From positions 201,646 to 265,645 of the forward strand of contig NZ_JBHZGL010000005.1 in the NCBI RefSeq assembly GCF_051900415.1: DNA of 64,000 bases, read 5' to 3'. The notes under the pieces are model-generated. The model saw nothing but the letters and a program-made list of their open reading frames with translations. It was not told the origin of the DNA and ran no database searches. Every line of letters starts with the position of its first letter. Positions within the stretch are counted from its first letter, which is position 1. The position numbers were made by a program, and so were the translations under genes. Source of the DNA: Frateuria_A sp051900415 (GTDB lineage Bacteria; Pseudomonadota; Gammaproteobacteria; Xanthomonadales; Rhodanobacteraceae). Positions 8,378 to 15,704 of the stretch are shown piece after piece.

Positions 8378-8584
8378 TCAGTCCTTGGGCTTGTACAGCG
8401 CCGCGTCGAGGATCGACCACAGGTGGATGATCCAGCCCATCCAGACGACCCATAGTGCCGCGGCGAGCACGAACATGATGATCGCCTTGAGCAACCGTCC
8501 CTGCACGAGCTGGCCCAGGCCGGGGATGAAGAAACTGCACACCGCCGCGATGACATTGCCGGTGCTGCCCTGACCTGCGCTCAT
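8378..8584 (-). CDS. Small TM2-like membrane protein
   Basis: A 68-residue protein with two hydrophobic segments (VIAAVCSFFIPGLGQLVQG and IIMFVLAAALWVVWMGWIIHLW). The FFIPGLGQLVQGRLLKAI pattern is typical of small proteins related to the TM2/DUF5683 type, whose function is unknown. The ATG at 8584 was chosen because the N-terminus MSAGQGSTG is short and hydrophilic and the upstream in-frame residues are arginine-rich noise. It is the first gene of a two-gene unit with comF and is divergent from bioB. Confidence 0.75.
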   Translation of the reverse strand: MSAGQGSTGNVIAAVCSFFIPGLGQLVQGRLLKAIIMFVLAAALWVVWMGWIIHLWSILDAALYKPKD

Positions 8585-8643
8585 CTGGTTGCTCCGTTGG
8601 GGGTGGAGGCCTCGATGGTAGCGGACCGGCGTGGATGCCACCG

Positions 8644-8675
8644 CGTCAACCCTATGCATTCGACATCAGTTGACA
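8644..8675. promoter_or_regulatory. Candidate BirA (biotin repressor) operator before bioB
   Basis: CGTCAACC at 8644-8651 and AGTTGACA at 8668-8675 form an inverted repeat with 16 bp between them. The E. coli-type BirA operator is TTGTAAACC-N16-GGTTTACA, so spacing is identical and each 8-bp half matches 6 of 8 positions. The repeat lies about 53 nt before the bioB start, and its right half (TTGACA) could also serve as a -35 element. Repression by biotinoyl-AMP-bound BirA is inferred; birA itself is not in the window. Confidence 0.5.
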
Positions 8676-8727
8676 GAGGCGGGCCCCCTTCCCACACTGC
8701 CGCGTCCTCACGCGGAGTCGCCATCCC

Positions 8728-9729
8728 ATGTCCCCTGCCCCGATCCGCCACGACTGGACACGAGCGGAAGTCGCCGCGCTGTTCGCGCTGCCGTTCAACG
8801 ACCTGCTGCACCGCGCCCATACGGTGCACCGCGAACACCACGATCCCAACGCGGTGCAGGTGTCGACCCTGCTCTCGATCAAGACCGGCGGCTGCCCGGA
8901 GGATTGCGCCTATTGCCCGCAGGCGCAGCGCTACCAGACCGGCGTGAAGGCCGAGAAGCTGATGAGCGTGGAGGCCGTGCTGGAACGCGCTCAGGCGGCC
9001 AAGGACGCCGGCGCCAGTCGCTTCTGCATGGGCGCGGCCTGGCGCAGCCCGAAGGACCGCGACGTCGCCAAGGTGGCGGAAATCGTCTCCGCGGTGAAGG
9101 CACTGGGCCTAGAAACCTGCGCGACGCTGGGCATGCTGAGCGGCGAGCAGGCCGGCACGCTGAAGCAGGCGGGCCTGGACTACTACAACCACAACCTCGA
9201 CAGCGCGCCGGAGTTCTACGGCCAGATCATCCACACCCGCGAATACCAGGATCGCCTGGACACGCTCGAACACGTGCGCTGCGCGGGCCTGAAGACCTGC
9301 TGCGGGGGCATCGTCGGCATGGGTGAATCGCGCGAGCAGCGCGCCGGCCTGCTGCAGACGCTGGCCAACCTGCCCGAGCACCCGCAGTCGGTGCCGATCA
9401 ACCAGCTGGTGCAGGTCGAGGGCACGCCGCTGCACGGCACCGCGGCGCTGGATCCGTTCGAGTTCGTGCGCACCATTGCGGTGGCGCGCATCCTGATGCC
9501 GGCCTCGATGGTGCGCCTGTCCGCCGGCCGCCAGCAGATGGACGAGGCGGTGCAGGCACTGTGCTTCCACGCCGGCGCCAACTCGATCTTCTACGGCGAG
9601 AAGCTGCTGACCACCGGCAACCCGGACGTCGCCGCCGACCGCGCGCTGTTCGCGCGGCTGGACCTGCATCCGCTGGACGTGGTGGAGCATTCGGGCACGG
9701 TGCACGCCGACACCCTCGAATCCGCCTGA
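8728..9729 (+). CDS. bioB: Biotin synthase
   Basis: A 333-residue radical-SAM enzyme that inserts sulfur into dethiobiotin. The CPEDCAYC motif binds the [4Fe-4S] cluster and SAM. The conserved YYNHNLDS, KTCCGGIVGMGES and the arginine of SMVRLSAGR (the [2Fe-2S] ligand region) are all present. Length is normal. bioF follows after 8 nt, and the cluster continues through trhO, bioH and bioC. The upstream 32-bp inverted repeat is a candidate BirA operator. Confidence 0.96.
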   Translation: MSPAPIRHDWTRAEVAALFALPFNDLLHRAHTVHREHHDPNAVQVSTLLSIKTGGCPEDCAYCPQAQRYQTGVKAEKLMSVEAVLERAQAAKDAGASRFCMGAAWRSPKDRDVAKVAEIVSAVKALGLETCATLGMLSGEQAGTLKQAGLDYYNHNLDSAPEFYGQIIHTREYQDRLDTLEHVRCAGLKTCCGGIVGMGESREQRAGLLQTLANLPEHPQSVPINQLVQVEGTPLHGTAALDPFEFVRTIAVARILMPASMVRLSAGRQQMDEAVQALCFHAGANSIFYGEKLLTTGNPDVAADRALFARLDLHPLDVVEHSGTVHADTLESA

Positions 9730-9737
9730 CCGCGGCC

Positions 9738-10925
9738 ATGCGCGCGGACCTGCTGCAGCGGCTGGCCGTCCAGACATCCGAACGCGCACAGGCGGACCTG
9801 CTGCGCCGCGCCCGCGCCATCGACCACGCCCAGGGCCCCTGGCTGGAGATCGGCGAGCGCCGCCTGCTCGCCTTCTGCTCCAACGACTACCTGGGGCTGG
9901 CCCAGCACCCGCAGCTGATCGCCGCGTTCAAGCGCGTGGCCGACGACGAAGGCGTGGGCAGCACCGCCGCGCACCTGGTCTGCGGCCACCGCCGCGAGCA
10001 CGCGATGCTGGAGGACGCGCTGGCCGACTGGACCGGCCGCGAGCGTGCACTGCTGTTTTCCACCGGCTACATGGCCAACCTGGGCGTGCTGCAGGCGCTG
10101 CTCGGCCGCGGCGACCTGTGCGTGCAGGACAAGCTCAACCACGCCTGCCTGCTCGATGGCGCCACGCTCGCCGGCGCCACGCTGCGCCGCTATCCGCACG
10201 GCGATGCCGCGGCCGCCGCCCGCCAGCTCGCCGGCATGCCGGACGCCGCCGCGCTGCTTGCGACCGACGGCGTCTTCAGCATGGATGGCGACCGCGCGCC
10301 GCTGCGCGAACTGGCCGCAGTGTGCCGACGCGAAGGCACCACGCTGATGGTCGACGACGCGCATGGCCTGGGCGTGCTCGGCCCCGACGGCGCCGGCGGC
10401 GTCGCCGAAGCGGGACTGGGCCCGCGCGACGTGCCGGTGCTGATGGCCACGCTGGGCAAGGCGCTCGGTACCCACGGCGCCTTCGTCGCCGGCTCCGCCG
10501 CGCTGATCGAAGGGCTGACCCAGTTCGCCCGCACCCATGTCTACACCACGGCCATGCCACCGGCCGTGGCCGCCGCGACGCTCGCGGCGGTGCAACTGGC
10601 GCGCAGCGAACACTGGCGGCGCGAAAGGCTCGCCGCGCTGATCACCCGCTTCCGCGCCGGCGCGGCGCAGCTGGGCCTGCCGCTCGCCGCCTCGGACACG
10701 CCGATCCAGCCCTTGCTGCTGGGCGATGCCGCCGACGCACTCGCGGCAGCGCACGCGCTTGAGGCACAGGGCCTGCTGGTGACCGCGATCCGCCCGCCCA
10801 CGGTGCCGGCCGGCCAGGCGCGCCTGCGCATCACGTTGAGCGCAGCGCACGAGGACGAGCACGTCGACCGCCTGCTCGACGCGCTGGCGACCCTGCCGCG
10901 GGGCGAAGACGGCGCGCCGGTATAA
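9738..10925 (+). CDS. bioF: 8-amino-7-oxononanoate synthase
   Basis: A 395-residue PLP enzyme that condenses pimeloyl-ACP with alanine. FCSNDYLGLA, GVGSTAAHLVCGHRREH, VDDAHGLGVLG and the PLP-lysine segment TLGKALGTHGAF are intact. The start at 9738 lies 8 nt after bioB. The TAA stop is embedded in a TATAATCGG sequence that could serve as the -10 region for the following trhO. Confidence 0.95.
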   Translation: MRADLLQRLAVQTSERAQADLLRRARAIDHAQGPWLEIGERRLLAFCSNDYLGLAQHPQLIAAFKRVADDEGVGSTAAHLVCGHRREHAMLEDALADWTGRERALLFSTGYMANLGVLQALLGRGDLCVQDKLNHACLLDGATLAGATLRRYPHGDAAAAARQLAGMPDAAALLATDGVFSMDGDRAPLRELAAVCRREGTTLMVDDAHGLGVLGPDGAGGVAEAGLGPRDVPVLMATLGKALGTHGAFVAGSAALIEGLTQFARTHVYTTAMPPAVAAATLAAVQLARSEHWRRERLAALITRFRAGAAQLGLPLAASDTPIQPLLLGDAADALAAAHALEAQGLLVTAIRPPTVPAGQARLRITLSAAHEDEHVDRLLDALATLPRGEDGAPV

Positions 10926-10926
10926 T
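10921..10926 (+). promoter_or_regulatory. Possible -10 element for trhO
   Basis: TATAAT overlaps the bioF stop codon and lies 26 nt before the trhO start. No convincing -35 sequence is found at 17±2 bp. An internal promoter within the biotin cluster is possible but unproven. Confidence 0.3.
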
Positions 10927-10951
10927 CGGCGGCTCGCCGTATCCCATTCCC

Positions 10952-11839
10952 ATGATCGTCAACGTCGCCGCCTACCGCTTCGTCCCGCTCGCGGACCTTC
11001 CCGCGCTGCGCGCATCCCTGCACGCCCGCGCCGACGCGCTGGCGCTCAAGGGCACCATTCTGCTCGCGCCCGAGGGCATCAACCTGTTCCTGGCCGGTAC
11101 CCGCGAGGCGATCGACGCCTACCTCGGCTGGCTGCGCGAAGACGCGCGCTTCGCCGACCTGCCGGTGAAGGAATCGCTGTCGGCGGACGTCCCGTTCGGA
11201 CGCCTGCGGGTGCGGCTCAAGCGCGAGATCATCACCCTGCGCGCGCCGGTCGCGCCCCACCAGGGCCGGGCGCCTGCCGTCGAGGCGGCCACGCTCAAGC
11301 GCTGGCTCGACCAGGGGCATGACGATGCCGGTCGCGAGGTGTTGTTGCTGGATACGCGCAACGACTACGAGACCGACGTGGGGCGCTTCGCCGGTGCGGT
11401 CGATTATCGACTGGCGAGTTTCACCGCATTGCCCGAGGCGGTGCTCGCCGACCGCGAGCGCTACCTGGGCAAGACGATCGTCTCCTACTGCACCGGCGGC
11501 ATCCGCTGCGAGAAGGCCGCGCTGCACCTGGCCGGGCTGGGACTGGGCGAGGTGTTGCAGCTGGAGGGCGGCATCCTCAAGTACCTCGAAGACACCGACG
11601 GTAGTCACTGGGAAGGCGATTGCTTCGTGTTCGATGGGCGAGGGGCAGTGGATCGCACCTTGCGACCGACTGAGCTCCCTCTCCCCTCCGCGGAGAGGAT
11701 TGGGGTGAGGGACGGCTCTTGCGCGGAACCCGCATCGGAAGCCCCGGCACTGACGCCCTTCACCTCGAGCCCCGACCCCTCACCCCAGCCCTCTCCCCCA
11801 GCTTCGACAAGAGCCGGGGGAGAGGGAGCAATAGCATGA
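10952..11839 (+). CDS. trhO: tRNA uridine 5-hydroxylase TrhO (rhodanese fold)
   Basis: A 295-residue protein of the TrhO/YceA type, which hydroxylates U34 of certain tRNAs with oxygen. The N-terminal ferredoxin-like part contains LKGTILLAPEGINLFLAGT. The rhodanese part contains LLLDTRNDYE and the active-site loop SYCTGGIRCEKA with the catalytic cysteine. Family similarity ends near WEGDCFVFDGRGAVD. The last ~55 residues are low-complexity and read across palindromic repeat D1, so the repeat has become the C-terminus. The stop overlaps the bioH start (ATGA). It sits inside the biotin gene cluster without an obvious biochemical link. Confidence 0.88.
   Translation: MIVNVAAYRFVPLADLPALRASLHARADALALKGTILLAPEGINLFLAGTREAIDAYLGWLREDARFADLPVKESLSADVPFGRLRVRLKREIITLRAPVAPHQGRAPAVEAATLKRWLDQGHDDAGREVLLLDTRNDYETDVGRFAGAVDYRLASFTALPEAVLADRERYLGKTIVSYCTGGIRCEKAALHLAGLGLGEVLQLEGGILKYLEDTDGSHWEGDCFVFDGRGAVDRTLRPTELPLPSAERIGVRDGSCAEPASEAPALTPFTSSPDPSPQPSPPASTRAGGEGAIA
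11674..11829. repeat. Family D palindromic repeat (copy 1), inside trhO coding sequence
   Basis: The left part (11674-11711) has GCTCCCTCTCCCCTCCGCGG followed by GATTGGGGTGAGGG. The right part (11776-11829) has CCCTCACCCCAGCCCTCTCC, ending GGGGGAGAGGGAGC. The two parts are inverted relative to each other, and the left also contains a small hairpin. The second copy is at 48172-48302. Here the element is translated as the C-terminal tail of TrhO. Confidence 0.8.
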
Positions 11840-12609
11840 CCCTGCATATCGACAAGCTGGGCCACGGCCCGCAACCGCTGGTCCTCCTCCACGGCTGGGC
11901 CATGCACGGCGGCGTATTCGCGCCGCTGGTCGAGGCGCTGGCCGCGCAGTGCACGCTCTACGTGGTCGACCTCCCCGGCCACGGCCACTCGCGCGCCTGC
12001 GGCCTGCCGCTGGAACCACACACGATCGCCGGTGCCATCGCCGCCGCCACGCCTCCGGCTCCCTGGCTGGGCTGGTCGCTGGGCGGCCTGGTCGCACTCA
12101 CGGCGGCGCTCGACATGCCGACACAGGTACGCGGCCTGGCGATGCTCTGCGCGACGCCCAGGTTCGTGCGCGGCGCCGACTGGCCGCACGGCAGCGACGC
12201 CACCCTGGTGCACCAGCTCGCGCTCGACCTGGAAACCGACTACCACGCCACGCTCGAGCGCTTCCTCGCGCTGGAGGCGATGGGCAGCAACGACCCCAAG
12301 GCCGAGCTGCGCCGCCTGCGCGCGGAAGCCTTCGAGCGCGGCGAACCGGAACTGCGCGTGCTGCAGGAAGGCATCGGCCTGCTCGAAGGCAGCGACCTGC
12401 GCGCGCGCCTGCCGCAACTGGCCATACCCAGCACGTGGATCGCCGGCCGCCGCGACCGGCTGGTGCCGCCGGCCGCCATGGCCTGGTCGGCCGAGCGCTG
12501 CGGCGGCCACTTCGTGGAAATCCCCGGCGCCGGCCACGCGCCCTTCATCGGCCACGCCGATGCCGTGGCCGAGGCACTGCATCCCCTGTTCGCGGACATC
12601 CCGGCATGA
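11836..12609 (+). CDS. bioH: Pimeloyl-ACP methyl ester carboxylesterase
   Basis: A 257-residue alpha/beta hydrolase that removes the methyl group from pimeloyl-ACP methyl ester to end pimelate synthesis. LVLLHGWAMHG (oxyanion region), the nucleophile elbow GWSLGG, the aspartate in AGRRDRLVPP and the histidine in GAGHAPFIGH form the catalytic set. ATG 11836 overlaps the trhO stop. The TGA overlaps the bioC start. The in-frame upstream ATG at 11719 was rejected because the extra residues are only palindromic-repeat sequence. Confidence 0.93.
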   Translation: MTLHIDKLGHGPQPLVLLHGWAMHGGVFAPLVEALAAQCTLYVVDLPGHGHSRACGLPLEPHTIAGAIAAATPPAPWLGWSLGGLVALTAALDMPTQVRGLAMLCATPRFVRGADWPHGSDATLVHQLALDLETDYHATLERFLALEAMGSNDPKAELRRLRAEAFERGEPELRVLQEGIGLLEGSDLRARLPQLAIPSTWIAGRRDRLVPPAAMAWSAERCGGHFVEIPGAGHAPFIGHADAVAEALHPLFADIPA

Positions 12610-13484
12610 GCACGTTCCATCTCGACCGCGCCCGCGTGCGCCGCAATTTCGCGCGCGCCGCGGCGACCTACGAGCAGCACGACGTGCTGCAGCGCGAGGT
12701 GCAGGCCGATCTGCTTGGCCGTCTGGACTTCTATCTGCAGACGCCCGAACGCGTGCTGGACGTCGGCGCCGGCACTGGCCGCGGCAGCGCGCTGCTGAAG
12801 AAGCACTACCCGAAGGCGCAGGTGATCGCGGTCGACCTGGCGCAGCCCATGCTGCACGCAGCGCGCAAGCACCAGGCGCTGCTGCGCCCGTTCCAGCGCG
12901 TCTGCGCCGAGGCCACCGCGCTGCCGCTGCCCGACCGCAGCGTCGACGTGCTGCATTCCAACCTGTGCTTCCAGTGGATCGACGACCTGCCCGCGCTGTT
13001 CGGCGAGTGCGTGCGCGTGCTCAAGCCCGGCGGCCTGCTCGCCTTCTCCAGCTTCGGCCCCGATACGCTGAAGGAACTGCGCGCCGCCTGGGCGGCGGTC
13101 GACGAGCACTCGCACGTCAGCCGCTTCCTGGACATGCACGACGTGGGCGACGCGATGATCAACGCGGGCCTGCGCGACCCGGTGCTGGACGTGAACCGCT
13201 ACACGCTCACCTACAGCGAGCCGCGCGCGCTGCTGAAGGAGCTCAAGGGCCTGGGCGCGACCCATGCCGACCGCGGGCGCGAGCGAAATCTCACCGGCAA
13301 GAGCCACTACCGCGGCATGCTCGCCGCCTACGAGGCGATGCGTGTGGACGGCCGCATCCCGGCCACCTGGGAAGTGGTCACCGCGCATGCCTGGGGCCCG
13401 CCGCCCGGCCAGGCACGCCGCACCCCCGAAGGCGAGATCGCCACCTTCTCGCTGTCCAGCCTGCGCGGCTCGCGCCGGCGCTGA
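12606..13484 (+). CDS. bioC: Malonyl-ACP O-methyltransferase
   Basis: A 292-residue SAM-dependent methyltransferase that starts pimeloyl moiety synthesis by methylating malonyl-ACP. The SAM-binding loop VLDVGAGTGRGSALL and the motif SNLCFQWIDDLPALF, typical of BioC, are clear. The start overlaps the bioH stop by 4 bases. It is the last gene of the cluster and is followed by a family B palindrome. bioA and bioD are not in the window. Confidence 0.93.
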   Translation: MSTFHLDRARVRRNFARAAATYEQHDVLQREVQADLLGRLDFYLQTPERVLDVGAGTGRGSALLKKHYPKAQVIAVDLAQPMLHAARKHQALLRPFQRVCAEATALPLPDRSVDVLHSNLCFQWIDDLPALFGECVRVLKPGGLLAFSSFGPDTLKELRAAWAAVDEHSHVSRFLDMHDVGDAMINAGLRDPVLDVNRYTLTYSEPRALLKELKGLGATHADRGRERNLTGKSHYRGMLAAYEAMRVDGRIPATWEVVTAHAWGPPPGQARRTPEGEIATFSLSSLRGSRRR

Positions 13485-13496
13485 CGCACAGCTCCC

Positions 13497-13560
13497 CCTG
13501 TGGGGGCGTACCTGTGCGCGACCGTGAACATCCCGGTCGCGCACAGGTGCGCTCCTACAA
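13497..13560. repeat. Family B palindromic repeat (copy 1)
   Basis: Arms 13506-13524 and 13534-13552 are inverted repeats with one mismatch around a 9-nt loop, core ACCTGTGCGCGACCG. The element lies just after bioC and ends CTCCTACAAC like the other family B copies (13670-13730, 40715-40799 and a half copy at 63566-63591). Confidence 0.85.
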
Positions 13561-13563
13561 CAA

Positions 13564-13664
13564 GCCAGGCGCCTCGGGCATGTCCGCGGTGATGCGGCCG
13601 GCGCCCTTCCAGCCGCTCGCGCCACGCAGGGAACGGACGCTCCACCGCGTAATGGAGCGCCACG
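13564..13664 (-). pseudogene. Remnant of acyltransferase 3' end (duplicated, frameshifted)
   Basis: On the minus strand this stretch encodes ALHYAVERPFPAWRERLEGR and, after a 1-2 base frameshift, ITADMPEA. The intact neighbouring acyltransferase ends ALYYAVERPFLRWREWLDGR...ITADMPEAA. The DNA of the two ends is clearly homologous for about 100 bp, and each copy is followed on the minus strand by a family B palindrome. It is therefore a tandem duplicate of gene end plus palindrome, or what is left of a second acyltransferase gene. Confidence 0.75.
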
Positions 13665-13669
13665 CCCCC

Positions 13670-13730
13670 TGTAGGAGCGCACCTGTGCGCGACCGTGAAC
13701 CTCCCGATCGCGCACGGGTGCGCTCCTACA
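13670..13730. repeat. Family B palindromic repeat (copy 2)
   Basis: Arms 13670-13695 (TGTAGGAGCGCACCTGTGCG...) and 13705-13730 pair with two mismatches around a 9-nt loop. It sits 5 bp beyond the stop codon of the acyltransferase and may help end that transcript. Together with copy 1 it brackets the acyltransferase remnant. Confidence 0.88.
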
Positions 13731-13735
13731 ACAAG

Positions 13736-14863
13736 CTAGGCAGCCTCGGGCATGTCTGCAGTAATGCGCGGCCGGCGCCCATCCAGCCACTCGCGCCAAC
13801 GCAGGAACGGCCGCTCCACCGCGTAGTACAGCGCCGCACCGGCCGCCAGTACGCCAACCGCGTACAGCGCGAACGCGCTCAGCCCATGCAGTTGCCACGG
13901 ACCCACCCACCACGTCGCCACCGCATGCAGCGCCAGCTTGTGGCTGAGGTACAGGCTGTAGGAAACCCGCGCCAGCCAACCCGCCCCCGGCACCGCCCAG
14001 CCCGCGGGCAGCGCGGTGGCCGCGCCCACGCACAAAGCCAGCGCGAGCGACAGCAGCGGATAGCCCACTACCGAGGGCCAGAACCCCAGCCGCTCGCGGA
14101 ACAGGCACCACGCCAGCGCGAACAGGCCCAGCCCCGCCATGAGCACCACTCCCGCATGCCGCTGCAGGTGCATCCAGGCTTGAGGCCGGCCCACGCGCAG
14201 TGCCGCCAGCGCCACGCCGGCGAGCAGGCCGTCCAGCCGCGCCCAGGTCGGGTAGTAGATGCCCTCGACGAAGCGCAGGCCGAACGCCGGCCCTGGCTGC
14301 CCGATCACCGGCCCCATCGCGTGCAGCCACACGTAGCCGCGCACGGCCATGCCGATGGCGGCCACGCCCAGTCCCACCGCCAGCGCCTTGCCCAGCGATG
14401 GCCGTCGCACCAGCCACCAGGCCAGCCACGGGAACAGCAGGTAGAAGTGCTCCTCCACGCACAACGACCAAGCGTGCGAGAACGCCTTGTCGTGTTCGTA
14501 GTCGATCAGCAGGTTGAGCGTGAAGCTCAGGAACTGCCACGCCGGCGCCAGACCCGGCGCCTCGCGCAGCGCCGGCCAGGCCAGATACATCGCGAGCACC
14601 GCCAGGAAGGCCGGCAGGATGCGGAATGCGCGGCGCCGGTAGAACGCCGGCCACGCCAACGCCTCCCCGCGCGCCAGCGACGCCAGCAGCGGGTAGCCGA
14701 TCAGGTAGCCGGAGAGGACGAAGAACAGGTCCACGCCCATCCAGCCGTCGTTGCCCAGCCAGGCGAAACGCTCGCCCAGCCCGCCGACCACGTAGGAGTG
14801 GAACAGCATGACCCACACGATGGCCCACGCGCGCAGCAGGTCCAGGCCGGGAAGGCGTTGCAT
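13736..14863 (-). CDS. Membrane acyltransferase (Acyl_transf_3/OafA-like)
   Basis: A 375-residue protein with about ten hydrophobic helices. The N-terminal RLPGLDLLRAWAIVWVMLFHS contains the Arg/His pattern of membrane O-acyltransferases, and DLFFVLSGYLIG and the WSLCVEEHFYLLFPW segment are characteristic. Such enzymes acylate cell-surface sugars; the substrate is unknown. ATG 14863 has an AAGGA site just upstream. It follows a LytTR regulator and histidine kinase on the same strand at 100 nt distance, so it may be a target or member of that operon. Confidence 0.88.
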   Translation of the reverse strand: MQRLPGLDLLRAWAIVWVMLFHSYVVGGLGERFAWLGNDGWMGVDLFFVLSGYLIGYPLLASLARGEALAWPAFYRRRAFRILPAFLAVLAMYLAWPALREAPGLAPAWQFLSFTLNLLIDYEHDKAFSHAWSLCVEEHFYLLFPWLAWWLVRRPSLGKALAVGLGVAAIGMAVRGYVWLHAMGPVIGQPGPAFGLRFVEGIYYPTWARLDGLLAGVALAALRVGRPQAWMHLQRHAGVVLMAGLGLFALAWCLFRERLGFWPSVVGYPLLSLALALCVGAATALPAGWAVPGAGWLARVSYSLYLSHKLALHAVATWWVGPWQLHGLSAFALYAVGVLAAGAALYYAVERPFLRWREWLDGRRPRITADMPEAA

Positions 14864-14963
14864 CAGGAGTCCTTGTCTACGCCACGGAAACGGCAGTCTG
14901 CCGGACCGCGTGGAGGCGGTTCGGGCAACGCCGGGGCAGAACACGGGCTTGCGCAAGGCCGGT

Positions 14964-15704
14964 TCAAGACGCCTCGCTGGCCAGCAGTGCCGCACGCAGC
15001 GCATCGACATAGGTGCGGCTGGCGCGCAGCACCGTACCGTCGCGCAGGCGCAACAGGTGGTCGCGGTTGGACAGCGCCTGCATTTCGGCCACGCGATCGA
15101 GCCGCACGATGGCGGAGCGGTGGACGCGTATGAACTGCGCCGGGTCCAGCCGTCCGGCCAGCCGCTGTAGCGGCTCGCGCAACAGGTGCAGTTGCTCGCC
15201 CACGTGCAGGCCGGCGTAGTCGCCCTGCGCCTCGATCCAGTCGATCTGGTCCGCCTGCACCAGCCGCACGCGGTGGCCAAGGCGCACCTGGAACCGCGTG
15301 GCATGGCGCGATGCGCGCGCCGGCGCGTCGCCACGCTGCCACGCCAGCGCCTGGCGCGCGCGGTCCAGCGCGTCGGCGAAGCGCTCCTCGTCGATCGGCT
15401 TGAGCAGGTAGTCCAGCGCGCGCAACTCGAAGGCGCGCAGCGCGAACTGCTCATAGGCGGTGAGCAGCACGGTGAGTGGGCGTCGCTCCGGCGGCAACGC
15501 TTCGAGCACGTCCAGACCGCTCAGGCCCGGCATCTGCACGTCCAGGAACAACAGGTCGGGCGCCTGCGCCTGCAGTGCAGCGAGCGCGGAAGGCCCGTCC
15601 GTGCACTCGCCGACCAGCGTGACATCGGCATGGCCGGCCAGCCGGGCGCGCACGCCGCCGCGGGCCAGCGGCTCATCGTCGACGATGAGCACGCGTAGGG
15701 TCAT
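14964..15704 (-). CDS. LytTR-type response regulator
   Basis: A 246-residue regulator. Residues 1-120 form a receiver with LIVDDEPLARGG, the phospho-acceptor aspartate in LLFLDVQMPGLSG, and the lysine in DYLLKPIDEERF. Residues about 140-245 are a LytTR DNA-binding domain (FQVRLGHRVRLVQADQIDWIEAQGDY...FIRVHRSAIV). The ATG overlaps the kinase stop, forming an AlgZ/AlgR- or LytS/LytR-like pair. Target genes are not visible, except that a membrane acyltransferase gene lies directly downstream. Confidence 0.93.
   Translation of the reverse strand: MTLRVLIVDDEPLARGGVRARLAGHADVTLVGECTDGPSALAALQAQAPDLLFLDVQMPGLSGLDVLEALPPERRPLTVLLTAYEQFALRAFELRALDYLLKPIDEERFADALDRARQALAWQRGDAPARASRHATRFQVRLGHRVRLVQADQIDWIEAQGDYAGLHVGEQLHLLREPLQRLAGRLDPAQFIRVHRSAIVRLDRVAEMQALSNRDHLLRLRDGTVLRASRTYVDALRAALLASEAS

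Noticed and set aside
12240..14828. An 862-codon minus-strand frame across bioC and the acyltransferase
   Set aside because: It passes through two real genes in other frames and a repeat region; composition is arginine/alanine-rich noise.
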